Of a stretch of 64,000 nucleotides of DNA, positions 11,561 through 23,212 are shown in pieces. Under the pieces are notes generated by a model. It did no database searches and was not told where the DNA came from. It was given only the letters and a program-made list of their open reading frames with translations. Position 1 is the first letter of the stretch. Every line of letters starts with the position of its first letter. The position numbers and the translations under genes are program-made. The DNA is from Solanum dulcamara (taxonomy: Eukaryota; Streptophyta; Magnoliopsida; Solanales; Solanaceae): the NCBI RefSeq assembly GCF_947179165.1, contig NC_077240.1:30490001-30554000 (forward strand), written 5' to 3'.

Positions 11561-12010
11561 ATTTATCATATCATTGCAAAGAGGGTCATCATTTTTATAT
11601 CATTGCCAAGAGGGCCATCATTTTATATCATCGCCGAGAGGGTCATCATTTTCATATCATTGCCAAGAGGGCCATCATTTTCATATCATTGCCAAGAGGG
11701 CCATCATTTATCATCGCCAAGAGGGCCATCATTTTCATATCATTGCCAAGAGGGACATCATTTTCATATCATTTCCAAGAGGGCCATCATTTCATATCAT
11801 CGCCGAGAGGGCCATCATTTTCATATCATTGCCAAGAGGGCCATCATTTTCATATCATTGCCAAGAGGGCCATCATTTTCATATCATTGTCAAGAGGGCC
11901 ATCATTTATCATTTCATTGCCAAGAGGGCCATCATTTATCATATCATTGACGAGAGGGCCATCACTTATCATTTCATCGCTGAGAAGGCCATTACCATTA
12001 CCGAAAGGCC
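11543..12010 (+). repeat. 29-bp tandem repeat, about 15 copies
   Basis: The unit is GCCATCATTTTCATATCATT plus GCCAAGAGG, period 29 in its core, with shorter or longer variants at the edges (22-32 bases). It shares the CATTGCCAAGAGGGCCAT core with the preceding 61-bp unit and appears to derive from it by loss of the hairpin part. It degenerates at the 3' end (GACGAGAGG, GCTGAGAAGG, ACCGAAAGG). Confidence 0.9.
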
Positions 12011-12949
12011 ATCTTTATATCGTGTTAATTCATCATCATATCAACTCAATGCATATTACATCAAAATTGAAATAATTGGTAGTTGAGGAATATATTACAA
12101 ATCACATCAACTTAGAAAAATGCGTATTGTTTGCAATACGCCAAAACCGAAGGAGGTTAACACGCCTACACATCCTTGGCAAGATCATCCAAGAGAATAG
12201 ATTCTCAATTTAACCACAGATACGGATGACATCAAAAGAACGCAACACAGTGTAGAACTTTTCTCAGTAGCAAATTAGAATGCGAGTTGAAGAATAACTT
12301 CCACCACACCATACCACTACAAGAAGGCATGTGGTATCCCTTTAAGTTTTTTTAGTCTCAATTTCGCTTCGGAAAACTTCAACTTGTCACCGAAAGCAAT
12401 TTCTCAATATGAGTGACGATACACCAAAAGTTTTGGAAATTATGTCCGTATAAATTCTTAATTATGGGTGTGAAGATAGCCACATGCATGGCTAAGAGGT
12501 TGCAAGCCTATTTTTCATACTCGATTCATGTGTCACTCCTCCCAACCGAAGGTGATCTTAACATAAAAGATTTCCTTTTCAACCGATTGAGTCGAACTAC
12601 AAGCAGACTGATTCCTATGTTTAAGGATATGTAGGGGAGCTCGATATTGAAAACTCGACTGTACTCCAATAAACTCCCTCCTCTCATTCTCGAGCATTCT
12701 GGTCTCTCCATAATTCTACACCAGGATAGCTTTTGTATTCTTTCAAAAAATCGTGCACCAAATCAAGCGCCCTGAATTACAAGTGGCCTAAATGTGACCT
12801 GAGATATGTAGGAGACTCGATATCAGAGTTCGGCCATAATTTTTCTAAAAGTTCGTACCAAACCTCCTCTCATAAAAAGGAATATCTAGACGGTCAAAAT
12901 TGGATTTGTCAATTTTTTTTGACCAGAATCTCTTTCATCGACCCTACTC

Positions 12950-12960
12950 AAAGAAAGGGA
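12950..12960 (+). promoter_or_regulatory. Ogre 3' polypurine tract
   Basis: The purine run AAAGAAAGGGA lies four bases before the LTR start TGTTGACACC. This is the expected place for the plus-strand primer. It is shorter and weaker than the purine run inside the intron. Confidence 0.6.
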
Positions 12961-12964
12961 TAGC

Positions 12965-14811
12965 TGTTGACACCCAATTTTAACCAACCCATAACTATTT
13001 TTCGGATTGCTATCTTAATAAATAGGCATTTTTTAAAATTATTTCTTTATTAAATAAATATATTTATATTTAGTTTTACCCAATAAATTATATATTTTGA
13101 CATTTGTAATTTATAATATTATTTCTATTTATTAATATTAATACTATTATCTTTGTTATTTTTTATTTTTATTTATTTATTTATAATAATAATAAGCTTA
13201 ATACGTTCAAATATTCTTACGTATCTATTTAGTATATATTATGTATGTGTGTGTATTTTCTTTATATAAAAAATAAAAATAAAAAATATATTAACTAAGT
13301 CTATTTTATAATTTTCTTATTCATATTAATATGTACATATTACATATCTATTTTAATACGTTTTATACACATGTGCATATAAAGTTATTGCTTAATTAAG
13401 TTCATTATATATTTTAGTTAACTATATTAATTATAGATCCATTTTAGTACATACTCTACACATACATACATTATATATATACACATATATTTACATAGTA
13501 TATATATAAGTTGTCATTTTATGTACAAAATATTACTACTTGATAAAATTTAGGATTTTACTTATTCAACATATATATTATAGTTATTATTTACATAAGT
13601 AATCTATTTAATTTTCTCTATTTTATTTTAAGTGTAGTCTTCTTTACCCAATTTGTCAAAATTCTAGCCAAATAAGATTCAAATTCATCTCAATTATAGC
13701 CTATTATGAACCAAATATGGTTATTTTAAAATCTAATTTCAAAAGATTTAATCACATCCACCCATTTCATCTCCATCAAATATCAAGATTCAATCTCAAC
13801 CACTCATCAAAATCGATCAACGGTCCAGATCAAAAGGCCATTTATTTCCTATTTTAATCCCAAAAAGACCCAAAACCCTAAAACTAATTTCATTTTTCCT
13901 TTTCCATCATCAAAAGACCTCACTCTCTCTCTCTAACTCTCTCACCCTATCTCTCTCTCTACACTCTCTTCATCTTCTCCAAAGAGAAGACAAGACAAGT
14001 TGTCATCCTCACCATTCTCTTCCCTCATCTCTCAATCTCTCTCCTCTCATGCACCACCGAATACCTCTCTTCCATTCGTCTTCGGTGAGAGCTCCGACGA
14101 ACCACGCCGAAAAAAGGCGCCAAGCCGACGGTAGACTAACAAGACGAGAGGTCGAAGACGGATCTTTACAAATCCGTCTTGGTATGGTTTCGTTTAACTC
14201 TTATTTTACTATATATGTTGTGTTCTTTTAGATCTAAAAGTTCATCTTAATTTGTGTGTATGCGCTATAAGAGTTTTAGATTAATTTAAAAAATATGATT
14301 TTAAGTTTATTCCTATGGATACATATTTACATAATTAAAATCGGCTTGAAACTAGTAAAATTAATCTAAATAGCCCATTATCATGCGTAGCCTAACTTTA
14401 TGTGTTGATCCTTGTCTAGTTTGAAGTAAAGTCATGTTCTCATCTTTATAACAAATAAAATTTTAATGATTAGTTTATATTAGAATATATCTTTGATTAG
14501 AAATCATACAAATATAATTTAATTAAAATTATATAAAAATCATGCCTATCTAACTCAATTATGTCATGAGCATATTATGATTATAGAAATAATGCCAACA
14601 TGTTTTCACATATTGTTAAATATCAGTTCGTATATAAATACTCAGAAGATAATAAATATTTTTATGTCACATTATCAAGAAATCATGTTGCATAAGATTT
14701 ATTCAATATATTTTTAGCATGCTTAAATTATTTAGAAATCGTGTCTATAAGACTTAATCAATATCTCTATGTTTATAGGTTTAATAACAATTTTAGCATA
14801 TCATTTAGATG

Positions 14812-14852
<41 letters not shown>

Positions 14853-16245
14853 TCGTGTAGACATAATGCTTATGGGTTAATTAATTTTTGCATATTATGT
14901 TATATAGAAATCATGTATATAGTATTTATTTAATAATTTTCAGCGTGTTAAACTTATGAGTAGAAATCTTGCCTACAGGATTTTAATAATTATTTATCAT
15001 ATTATTTACATTAAATCATGCTTATAATATTTAATAAATTTTCAGGATATCATTTCATTTATGAACCATGCCTACAACATCTTTTTTTTTATAAATTTTC
15101 AATATGTCATAAAATATAAATCTTGTTCACTAAGGTCTTTAGTTAATAATTAAAGTTATCAATAATTTTATTACAAGTAGTCTAACAATTAAGATTACTC
15201 TTATATAATTAATTAGTTAAACTATGTCTCTACATTGTATTAGCTTTGTATTTGCACACACATATAATCATTAGGACCCTCACAATTTATCTGTATTTTC
15301 AAGCATGTTAATTAATTAGATCAGAGGCTTACTTGAGATTTTATGTGCTAACTGCTCGTCCTATTTGTTTTGTTTAACGATGTGTCTAATTAAAAAACTT
15401 ACATTTCCTTTTAGTCTAGAACCTATCCAGTTAGTAAATTCAATGCCTCTTGAATATTAAGTTGGGTCGATAGACACACTTTAGGACGTTAGTTCTTACT
15501 TCCTTCAGATCGCTCTAGGATTATAATAACAAATGAATATAGGAGGGTTAGGGGTAGATAGGCCCTTCGGAAATAATGAAAATCGACCCGAGCAGAAAAT
15601 GACAAAATACTATATTTTTGTCTTCCGATTAATAAGTCGGCGCTGATCCGAAGAATATGAGTACAAAAAATATTTCTACCCTATTTTTTAAATACTTTCG
15701 TTTGTATATATTTGGGGTAGTTTATTTATTATTTCGTTTGCCTTTATTTAATTAATTGATGATATTTATTTATCCTGTGTTAATTGTTTAATTTAACTTG
15801 ATTAAATCCCCTAAAGAGAGACCATTTTTGTTTCATTATTTCTTCTATATTTAATCATTTTACAAAGTCAATCATTCTTATAAATTATCTTAAATATTTT
15901 AAAATTTATATTTTTCTCAAAATGGTTTAATACTTTAATTATTGTTAAAACACATTTTTCCAAAGTTAGTCAAATAATTTTTAAATCGTTGGATAACCGC
16001 ATGTTGGCGGCTATTTTAAGAGCTAAAACCTTCTTAAAATAGTAATATGAACCTCCTACTTTTTTCTCTAATTTTTTAAGACTTAAATCTGTTAGGGTCT
16101 TTTAAATTAAGTTTTCTTAATTTCTTTAAAAAATTAAGTGGCAACTCCTCTAAAAAATTAAGTGGCAACTCCTCTTTTATTAAAATTGATTTTTTCTCTA
16201 AAAGTTGAAATTAATTTTAACTCCCGTCCATTTTTCGACATAACA
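12965..16245 (+). repeat. Ogre 3' LTR (3281 bp)
   Basis: It begins TGTTGACACCCAATTTT after the PPT and ends ...TTTTTCGACATAACA, so it has TG...CA ends. The length fits Ogre elements. A CT-rich tract (13919-14045) probably lies in the transcribed leader side of the promoter, and a (TA)n run sits at 14815-14849. Near the 3' end a 25-base block with AAGTGGCAACTCCTCT is tandemly duplicated (about 16131-16180). The right edge is defined by homology-style reading of the CCCGTCCATTTTTCGAC end and may be off by a few bases. Confidence 0.8.
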
Positions 16246-16437
16246 GATAGAATCTACGGAAGTGCGTGTCAAGGAGCTAAAGGTGACAGGTCTAAAATGA
16301 CCCAAGCAGTAGAGTCACACTCAACCTCTATCAAGCAGTTGGAGCAACAAATGGGGTAACTATCGACTATGGTGAATCATAGAAAGAATGGTGCACTTTC
16401 TAGTGACACAGTTCAGAACCCAAGAATGGAGAAGTAG
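16246..16437 (+). pseudogene. Athila-like gag C-terminal fragment
   Basis: Sixty-odd codons in one frame. The segment IKQLEQQMG, a stop at 16357, then LSTMVNHRKNGALSSDTVQ, resembles the C-terminal part of Athila gag (a Q-LEQQ-GQL...R..G.LPS pattern). It is cut at the left by the Ogre LTR and joined at the right to 3' UTR sequence, so protease, RT and integrase are missing. Confidence 0.65.
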
Positions 16438-17553
16438 TGCAGTTCGAGGATGTCATGTCGTGACATTAAATCAGATGCTTCATAGGAGGCAACCCATGTA
16501 GATACTTGATAATTTTTTAGTAGTTAGGTAACCTACTACTGATGCCTAGGGCATCGTAGGTATGATCACTTCCCTTGTTTTAAACTTTGAAATCTTTAAG
16601 TACATTAGGGACAATGCACAAATTTTAATGGGGAGTAGGGCATCCTGAAATCCTTTGGAGTTTTTCTTGCCATGTTTTTTCTCTCTAAAGGTGTACTATC
16701 TAGTAGAACTGACATGTTTAGGTTGTTTGTGTGAATACAAGTGTCTATAGAATTTTGTAGTAGCTCGTGAAAGTGAAAAATGAAAAGATGGCAAAAAATG
16801 GCCCCTATTTAAAAAAAATTGAATGATTGTGTGATGGCATCTTAGCTGTGATAACTGATTTTCTGGGATCTTTGTAACATTATACATAGTGATTTGTTGG
16901 TCAAATGTTGGTTATGATCATTAGTACTAAATAGCATATGATCAGTGCTATGTGTGTGTGAGCTAAATTTGCGTAGTTTGATTAATGCATTTGTAAGGTA
17001 GAACTTGCCCGGTTAGTCTCACTGAAACAATTGGATAGTTGGATTAGGACAGGATCATAGGCCTTTGATATTTAGTCAATTAGCCTAAAATTGACCGACC
17101 AAATGACATTGTGCCCTTTGAACCAAAAATTTGAGCCTGAATAGACCTTTTCTTTGACATACCACAATTCACCTTCCTTTTTTGTTTGTAAACATTTGTC
17201 TTGGCCATGGTCCCTTCAAGGATAGTGTGTACTTCAACTAAGGCTAAAAGTCTAAGTTGAGGATGGCTACTATAAGGAGAAGTAGAAAAGTTAGGGTATG
17301 AAAAGAATGGTGGGATGACAAGAAAAGAAACGCATGAGTTGTGGCCGCAAATGAAAGATAAAATAATTCAAAAAATAAGTTATAAAGAAAAAATAAGAGA
17401 AAAAATAAGATTGAACAAAAGCGGAAACCACTCCCGAAAAGAAAGAATGAGTAAATAAGGGAACAACAAGAATTTGGGAGGTTGAAAACAAGTAGTTAAG
17501 TCAAAGTAGCGTCTAGAGGGGCAAAGTAGTCACTTTTATCCTAAATTTATCCT
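16438..17553 (+). other. Athila-like 3' untranslated region, left part
   Basis: Contains GGAGGCAACCCATG (about 16477) and CATTAGGGACAATGCA (about 16603), both typical of the non-coding region before Athila 3' LTRs. The rest has no ORF I would support. It resumes at 21143 beyond the hAT. Confidence 0.6.
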
Positions 17554-17739
17554 TAGAGCTATTAACTGGGTCGGGCCGGGTTAGACCGGCCTATTTTTTT
17601 TGGCTCATCAGATACCGGGTCTGGCCGGACCGGACGACACCCTTACTGGGCCAGTCCGGTCCGGGCCCAACAGTAAAAAAATGTTAAAAACCCGATCCAT
17701 GACCCATTAAGGGTATAGTGTCCAGGCCTAATTGGGTCC

Positions 17740-19162
17740 ATTGGGCTTTTTTTTTGTGCAGCGTTTATGTATTCAAAAATTTGAGTCAATCATCAATATA
17801 GTGTATCGTTATCTATTTAATTTAGAAGTAATTATAATAATTTATATACTCACAAATATATTATCTATTATAGTGATATACTTATATTATAAATATTTAC
17901 AATGTATATCTAATATACTCATAATATACTATATATTATAATAATATACTTATATTATATATTATATATACTTACAATGTATATCTAATATACTCAAAAT
18001 ATACTATCTATTACAATAACATACTTATATTATATATTATATATACTTACAATGTATAATAAATATACTATCTATTATATTGATATACTCACAATCTACT
18101 ATCGATTACAATTATATATTTACATTATACTACATATATGTACTATGTATATCAAATATACTAACATTATACTATATATTATAGTGATATAATTAATTAT
18201 ATATTATAGATATACTTATAAAGTATACCAAATATACTCACAATATACTATCTATTAGTATATATATAGTTATATTATAATATATATATACTTACAATGT
18301 ATATCTAATATACTCATGAATATACTATCTATTATAATGATATACTTAGATTATATATACTTACAATGTATATCTAATATACTCACAATATATTATCTAT
18401 TATAATAATATAGTTATGTTATGTATTATATATACTTAAAATGTATATCTAATAAACTCACAATATACTATCTATCATAATAATATACTTATATTATACA
18501 TTATATATACTTATAATGTATAACAAATATACTCACAATATGCTATCTATTATAGTGATATACTCACTCTATACTCATAATCTACTATTTATTATAATTA
18601 TATACTTACATTATACATATATGTACTATGTATATCAAGTATACTAACATTATAATACATATTATAGTGATATAATTAATTATATATTATATATATATAC
18701 AAAGTATACCAAATATACTCACAATATACAATTTATTAGTATATATATATACTTATATTATAATATATATACTTACAATGTATAACTAATATACTCATTA
18801 ATATACTATCTATTATAGTGATATACCTATATTATATATACTTACAATGTATATCTAATATATTCATAGTATACTATCTATTATAATAATATACTTATGT
18901 TATATATTATATATACTTACAATGGATATCTAATATACTCACAATATACTATCTATTACAATAATATACTTATATTATATATACTTATAATGTATAACAA
19001 ATATACTCATAATATGCTATCTATTATAGTGATATACTCACTGTATACTCACAATCTACTATCTATTATAATTATATACTTACATTATACTACATATATG
19101 TACTATGTATATCAAATATACTAACATTATACCATATATCATAGTTATATGATTAATTATAT

Positions 19163-19238
<76 letters not shown>

Positions 19239-19430
19239 TTACAAAGCATATCAAATATACTCACAATATACTATCTATTAGTATATATATACTTATCTTA
19301 TAATATATATACTTACAATGTATATCTAATATACTCACAATATACTATCTATTACTTACATTATATATTATATATACTTACAATGTATAACAACTATACT
19401 CATAATATATTATCTATTATAATACTATTT
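17740..19430 (+). repeat. AT-rich higher-order tandem repeat inside the hAT
   Basis: About 1.7 kb of units averaging ~75 bp, each with a CTTACAATGTATATCTAATA-like core and a TATACTATCTATTATAATA-like stretch. Variant cores recur in fixed order: TACTATGTATATC at about 18145, 18626 and 19099, and AAAGTATACC-type at about 18215, 18700 and 19240. This gives a higher-order period of about 480-540 bases made of six sub-units. Confidence 0.8.
19165..19230. repeat. (TA)n microsatellite
   Basis: A nearly pure AT dinucleotide run of about 65 bases lies inside the AT-rich array and explains why the third higher-order unit is longer than the other two. Confidence 0.95.
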
Positions 19431-19650
19431 TTTCAAGTATTGAAATCTTATAGTGACTACAAATTTAATTTTCCTTATATGATTATGTAAAGTAAAAATA
19501 ATTATTTAATTGAATCATACAAAATTTATAGGGAAAAAAATTAAAAAATGCAAAGACTCAATAAGTCTTTGACTTTATTAATATATTGATAAAATTCAAA
19601 ACATACAAGTTACAAACTTATAATTAGTTGTATATAATAAGTTGTAACTT

Positions 19651-20594
19651 CTACATATTTTGAATTATTTTCTCCAATTCATCTGTATTAACATTAACAG
19701 AAATTGACTCATTATTTTTAAAATCAATAAATCTGTAATTTGGACCAGCTTGTGTCGAAGGATCTCCAATTGACATTATTTCTTCACATTCTTCGTCTTC
19801 TTCCGTATCTTTTGCTCTTTCTTTATTCCTACGCTCCGATCTAATCTAATCTCTGAGGCAAACTAAAATGTTTATGACATTGCTTCCTAAAGAGTGTCAA
19901 TTGTCTCTAATCTGGTGCCTTCCTTAACTAAATGCGCTCTCCAATGCAACAATTGACATTGGAATATTTAGCATATCCCTAGTCATGGTTGATAATACTA
20001 GATATTGTTTTTATTGTTCTTCCACCATTCCAGTGTAGTGATACTATTTTTATCACAGGTCTATAGAGCCTGTCTCAAATAATAATTAAGCTCGTCTCAA
20101 TTTATACTCTGTTGTGATGTCTAGTCAATTGATCCGTTCCACCTCTATTACCCCCAGTCTTATGCTCGAAATATTTTTGACATTCTTTACATTGAACTTT
20201 AGTTGTTCCGGCTATGAGTTCAAAATAATGTCATACTAAACTAGTTTTTTTCTTTTATAGGTCGTGAGAGAAGATTAACAGTTCTAGATTGAGCATTACC
20301 TAAATCTACATCAAGACTAATTGGTGTAACATCCACATCATCATTATCATCTTGTTGTATTTCTACTTGAAATTCATTTGATTCTTCTATACCGTAAGTT
20401 TTTTGATATTCATTTTCATTCATATCATGTGCACCTATACCTATTTCTCCAAATTCACGAGGTAGTCCTTCAGGCATACAAGAATAATTTCTATTTGTAC
20501 TACCTCTACTGGAAGTACTTTTTTTCTTACTAACACTACCACCGCCGGAACACAAATTTTTAACACTTTTACCTATATTTTTTAATCTATCCAT
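19651..20594 (-). pseudogene. hAT transposase relic: N-terminus, BED finger and dimerisation domain only
   Basis: The ORF begins with MDRLKN at 20594 and is open for 117 codons to 20241. Just downstream, in another frame, is a BED-type zinc finger (HYFELIAGTTK, CKEC, then TRHH; about 20110-20228). Next comes the hAT C-terminal dimerisation motif (MLNIPMSIVALESAFS; about 19850-20000) and an acidic tail ending at 19651. The DDE/RW catalytic middle is missing and stops follow each block. Known: BED finger plus hATC domain are the two ends of hAT transposases. Inferred: an internal deletion joined them. Confidence 0.8.
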
Positions 20595-20894
20595 TATGCA
20601 AATTAAACTAATAAAAATTATAAATACAAAAATTAAATATTTAAATATACTAGAATTAATTTACTAAATAAAAGCAATAGAAGGAACGATTATACTAAAT
20701 TATCGAAATCAAACAAAGAATAGTAAAATTGATGAAATGTTGAATACTTGAAAGTTGAAAACTTCCACTTGATGTTGTTAATTGTAAAAAATAATAAAAG
20801 ATTGATATCACTACAAGAGAGAATTGAGAAATTGAGAGAGAATTGAGAGAATTAGATGATTGTTGGTGGAAAAAAAATGATTAAATGTTGTAGG

Positions 20895-20902
20895 TATTTA
20901 TA
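20895..20902 (-). promoter_or_regulatory. Possible TATA box of the hAT transposase
   Basis: On the minus strand TATAAATA lies about 300 bases upstream of the MDRLKN start, and an A/G-rich leader lies between. It is a plausible promoter by position only. Confidence 0.4.
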
Positions 20903-21142
20903 GAAAAAAAAATTAATTAATAAATTATTATTTAAAAAAATTATAATTTTTGGTTAATTTTCAGAAATGGTCGTTGGCCCAAACGGCCTTTTCTCGGTCC
21001 AGGCCAAAAAAAGACCGGATCGGCCCAATTTTTTTTATATTGGGCCGATACTCGGTCTGGTCCAGTCCATCCCGCCCCTTGCCCTTAATGGACGACCTTA
21101 GGGGCCAAAAATTGAGCCACCCGACCCCAGTTGACATCCCTA

Positions 21143-21614
21143 TGTATCCTACCTAAGTCCAAGCCTACGTTGCAAGCCTAAAAATTCCTATTTTGATCCT
21201 AATAAGATTGTTTAAGAGTTGAACTGTTGAAAATAAGGGCAAGCCTATGGTTTATACTTTCCATTGTTTGAGCTTCTGTTGAGAGTGCGAGTAGTTTTGT
21301 TCCAGTCTCTGTTTATCCTTTATACACTGTGTGAGAGACTTCTTTATGGTGGGGGCACTCTGCAGGTGTTGTTTAGTTACTATATTGACTAGTACATGAC
21401 TGTTTGCATTAATTTACTTAGCTATGAATAGTACGATGTATGAAGTAATCCTTGCGAGTTGGTTAGAGCATGAATGTATTGCATAAGTGAAGTTGGGTAT
21501 GTGGTTTATGTTGCAGGGCTGCTATATATTTCCTATGAAGTATTTGTATTTGCGCGTTGTTTGGTTTTATGTTGTATTATTGCTTGAGGACAAGCAACTA
21601 TTTTAAGTTGAGAG
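21143..21614 (+). other. Athila-like 3' untranslated region, right part
   Basis: Continues the interrupted 3' UTR. It ends with TTGCTTGAGGACAAGCAA and a weak polypurine stretch (AAGTTGAGAG) directly before the LTR, the arrangement usual for Athila-type elements. Confidence 0.65.
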
Positions 21615-23212
21615 TGTTGATGTGTCTCCAAAAGATATAGAGTTATTATAAGTTCTCAAGCGTGTTTTGTTAGTTTGATATGCATTTTCGTTTAGTTTTC
21701 AAGGATTGAAGCATGCTTGAGTTAATTGCAATTGGAATGAATTTTGTGGAAACATGCTAAGACTTGGGCTAAGATGGATTGAGAAGTTTTGTACTAGACA
21801 TGTAGAAGCATAAACAAGGAAGTTTGGCCAAGGAGCAAACACCACAAGCCTCACCACGACTTGTGGTGCACTTGACGGGCAATGGTCTTTAGGCGTGAAG
21901 GGAACCATCTAGGAAAAGGCAGCCACAAAATGGCTAACGCAACACACCACAAGCCCCTTTAAGGGTTGTGGTGCACACCACGCCCCGTATGGGAAGGTGT
22001 TCAACAACCAGGAGCCAAGGCAACCAACAAAATAACCAAGGCAATCACCAAGAGACACCACCACGAGCCATGATGCTCACCACTAGTCGTGGTAGGTGTT
22101 GTGGTGGGATAGCCAACAATTAATAGCCAAGGATAGGACCATGAGGCATCACCACGAGTCGTGATGCTCATCACTGGCCGTGATGAGTGCCTTCCAGTGA
22201 CTAATTGAAGCCCAACAAGATCTTCCTAGTTCATTTAGGACTAGGTTTGAACTTCTATAAATACACCACCTTGTTATAATTTTAAGGTATACTTTTCCAA
22301 TGTTATTGAAGCTATATTGCACGACTTAAAACATTATTTTTGAGAGATTTTCTCCATCATATACATGCCTGAACAGATTTGTAAGAAGCGAGAATACTTG
22401 GTTTCTTCTGATCGTTGTTTGGTGTTTTGAATCAAGGCTTAAATCCTCAATTGTAAGTTTGATTTATTGATATTTAAAAAGCTTTATACACTTGATTTCT
22501 TCATCTTTTGTTGTGTTATTCATTATAATTATCTAAGGCTAATCCCACAACCAGGGTTGTGAAAATTATGACGACATAACTAGGTAGGCAAACTAGGATT
22601 AATTTTTATAATTTGTTTTTGTATGTATTGTGATTTTCTTCATTCAAAAGTCTTTCTTAGTGAGTGAATGCATTGAGAACTTGCACGTTTTTATTGCTTG
22701 CCTAGGAGGGAGGTAGTGATTAGGAAAAGATTATCACAACAAAAATTCAGAGGAACAAAACTTCATCTAAGTTTCTTGAAACCGGGAGGAGATAGTACTC
22801 TGAGATCTAGGGTGAGGGTTAGTAAAGCATATATTCTGAGACCGGGAGGAGATGAATGAGATACGCCTAAGAAGGACCGGGAGGTGAATTAGATGTTACC
22901 TAACTCGCCAATTTTGTATGCAATACATTAATCGATATCATGAATATGAGTTGTCTATTAGGTTATAAGTCATGTAGATCATAACCCTAGCCTAGTCTTC
23001 ATATTGTTTACAAACTAACTCTTGTCTACTTGTCACTACATTCTTACTTGTTCTCAAATCAAAACCAAAACCCCCTAATTACAACTGAGATGGGTTAGCT
23101 AATAGAACTGTTTCAACCTATTCCCTATGGAATCGACACCAACTCTTAGTTGGTAAATATATTACTAACGATCGTCTATGTTTTTTTCGAGAAGTATAAT
23201 TGAGCGTTATCA
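21615..23212 (+). repeat. Athila-like 3' LTR (1598 bp)
   Basis: Starts TGTTGATGTGTCTCC and ends ATAATTGAGCGTTATCA, giving TG...CA. The U3 part carries quasi-palindromes built on CACCACGA-TCGTGGTG (21845-22195). The 3' part has three ACCGGGAGG words (about 22784, 22840 and 22880) and CTATTCCCTATGGAATCGAC, all usual in such LTRs. The right flank is LINE sequence, so the element had inserted into a LINE. Confidence 0.8.
22256..22263 (+). promoter_or_regulatory. TATA box of the Athila-like LTR
   Basis: TATAAATA within CTTCTATAAATACACC, about 640 bases into the LTR and just after the palindrome-rich U3. Transcription would start about 30 bases downstream. Confidence 0.6.

Larger units (their letters stand above)
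9834..12860 (+). repeat. Four dispersed copies of a GATAYGTAGG motif block
   Basis: A block of roughly 70 bases of the form GAACTACGT..TGATTCC....GATAYGTAGG...TTCGGTCA occurs at about 9834, 9947, 12594 and 12773. The two pairs bracket the tandem arrays. Similar blocks are a familiar part of Tat/Ogre 3' regions. Function is unknown. Confidence 0.6.
9752..12964 (+). other. Ogre 3' UTR rich in tandem repeats
   Basis: Non-coding region between integrase and 3' LTR. It carries motif duplications, hairpins and three separate tandem arrays (each listed). Apparent ORFs at 11300-12086 arise only because 29 is not a multiple of three, so the same repeat stays open in all three frames. Stretches 10240-11110 and 12020-12590 show nothing I can name. 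Confidence 0.8.
1..16245 (+). mobile_element. Ogre/Tat-type Ty3/gypsy retrotransposon, 5' end beyond the window
   Basis: Seen: the order ORF1, gag, protease with G-patch, RT with RNase H, a second RNase H, integrase, long 3' UTR and a 3.3-kb LTR opening with TGTTGACACCC. Known: an extra ORF before gag, an intron between protease and RT, two RNase H domains and very long LTRs are hallmarks of the Ogre/Tat lineage of plant Ty3/gypsy elements. The 5' LTR and PBS are not in the window. Coding regions are interrupted by about ten in-frame stops and three indels, so this copy is not autonomous. It sits inside an Athila-like element: gag-like sequence starts directly after its 3' LTR. Confidence 0.9.
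17554..21142 (-). mobile_element. hAT-superfamily DNA transposon, internally deleted (3589 bp)
   Basis: Flanked by 8-bp target duplications TTTATCCT (17546-17553) and TGTATCCT (21143-21150), one mismatch. The right terminus read inward is TAGGGATGTCAACTGGGG, close to the Ac-type TAGGGATG end; the left terminus TAGAGCTATTAACTGGGT is a decayed match. Both subterminal regions are studded with GGCC/CCGG words. The interior holds a transposase relic on the minus strand and a long AT-rich tandem array. The catalytic core is absent, so it is non-autonomous. Confidence 0.85.
16246..23212 (+). mobile_element. Athila-like Ty3/gypsy remnant, split by a hAT element
   Basis: Seen: a short gag-like segment, then a 3' UTR with GGAGGCAACCCA and ACATTAGGGACAATG, then a 3' LTR ending GAGCGTTATCA. 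These are signatures of plant Athila-type elements as I know them. Protease, RT and integrase are absent between gag and the 3' UTR, so the copy is an internal-deletion derivative. Its 5' part must lie left of the Ogre insertion, outside the window. The hAT at 17554-21142 interrupts its 3' UTR. Confidence 0.75.

Noticed and set aside
11543..12010. CRISPR-like array
   Set aside because: The repeats are contiguous without unique spacers, and the DNA is plant nuclear.
11300..12086. Overlapping long ORFs with repeated HHF/PRG/AKRA peptides
   Set aside because: They are the 29-bp tandem repeat read in three frames; the period is not a multiple of three and no start context or homology supports a protein.
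17740..19430. Small ORFs rich in Tyr and Ile
   Set aside because: Products of AT-rich tandem repeats and the (TA)n run.
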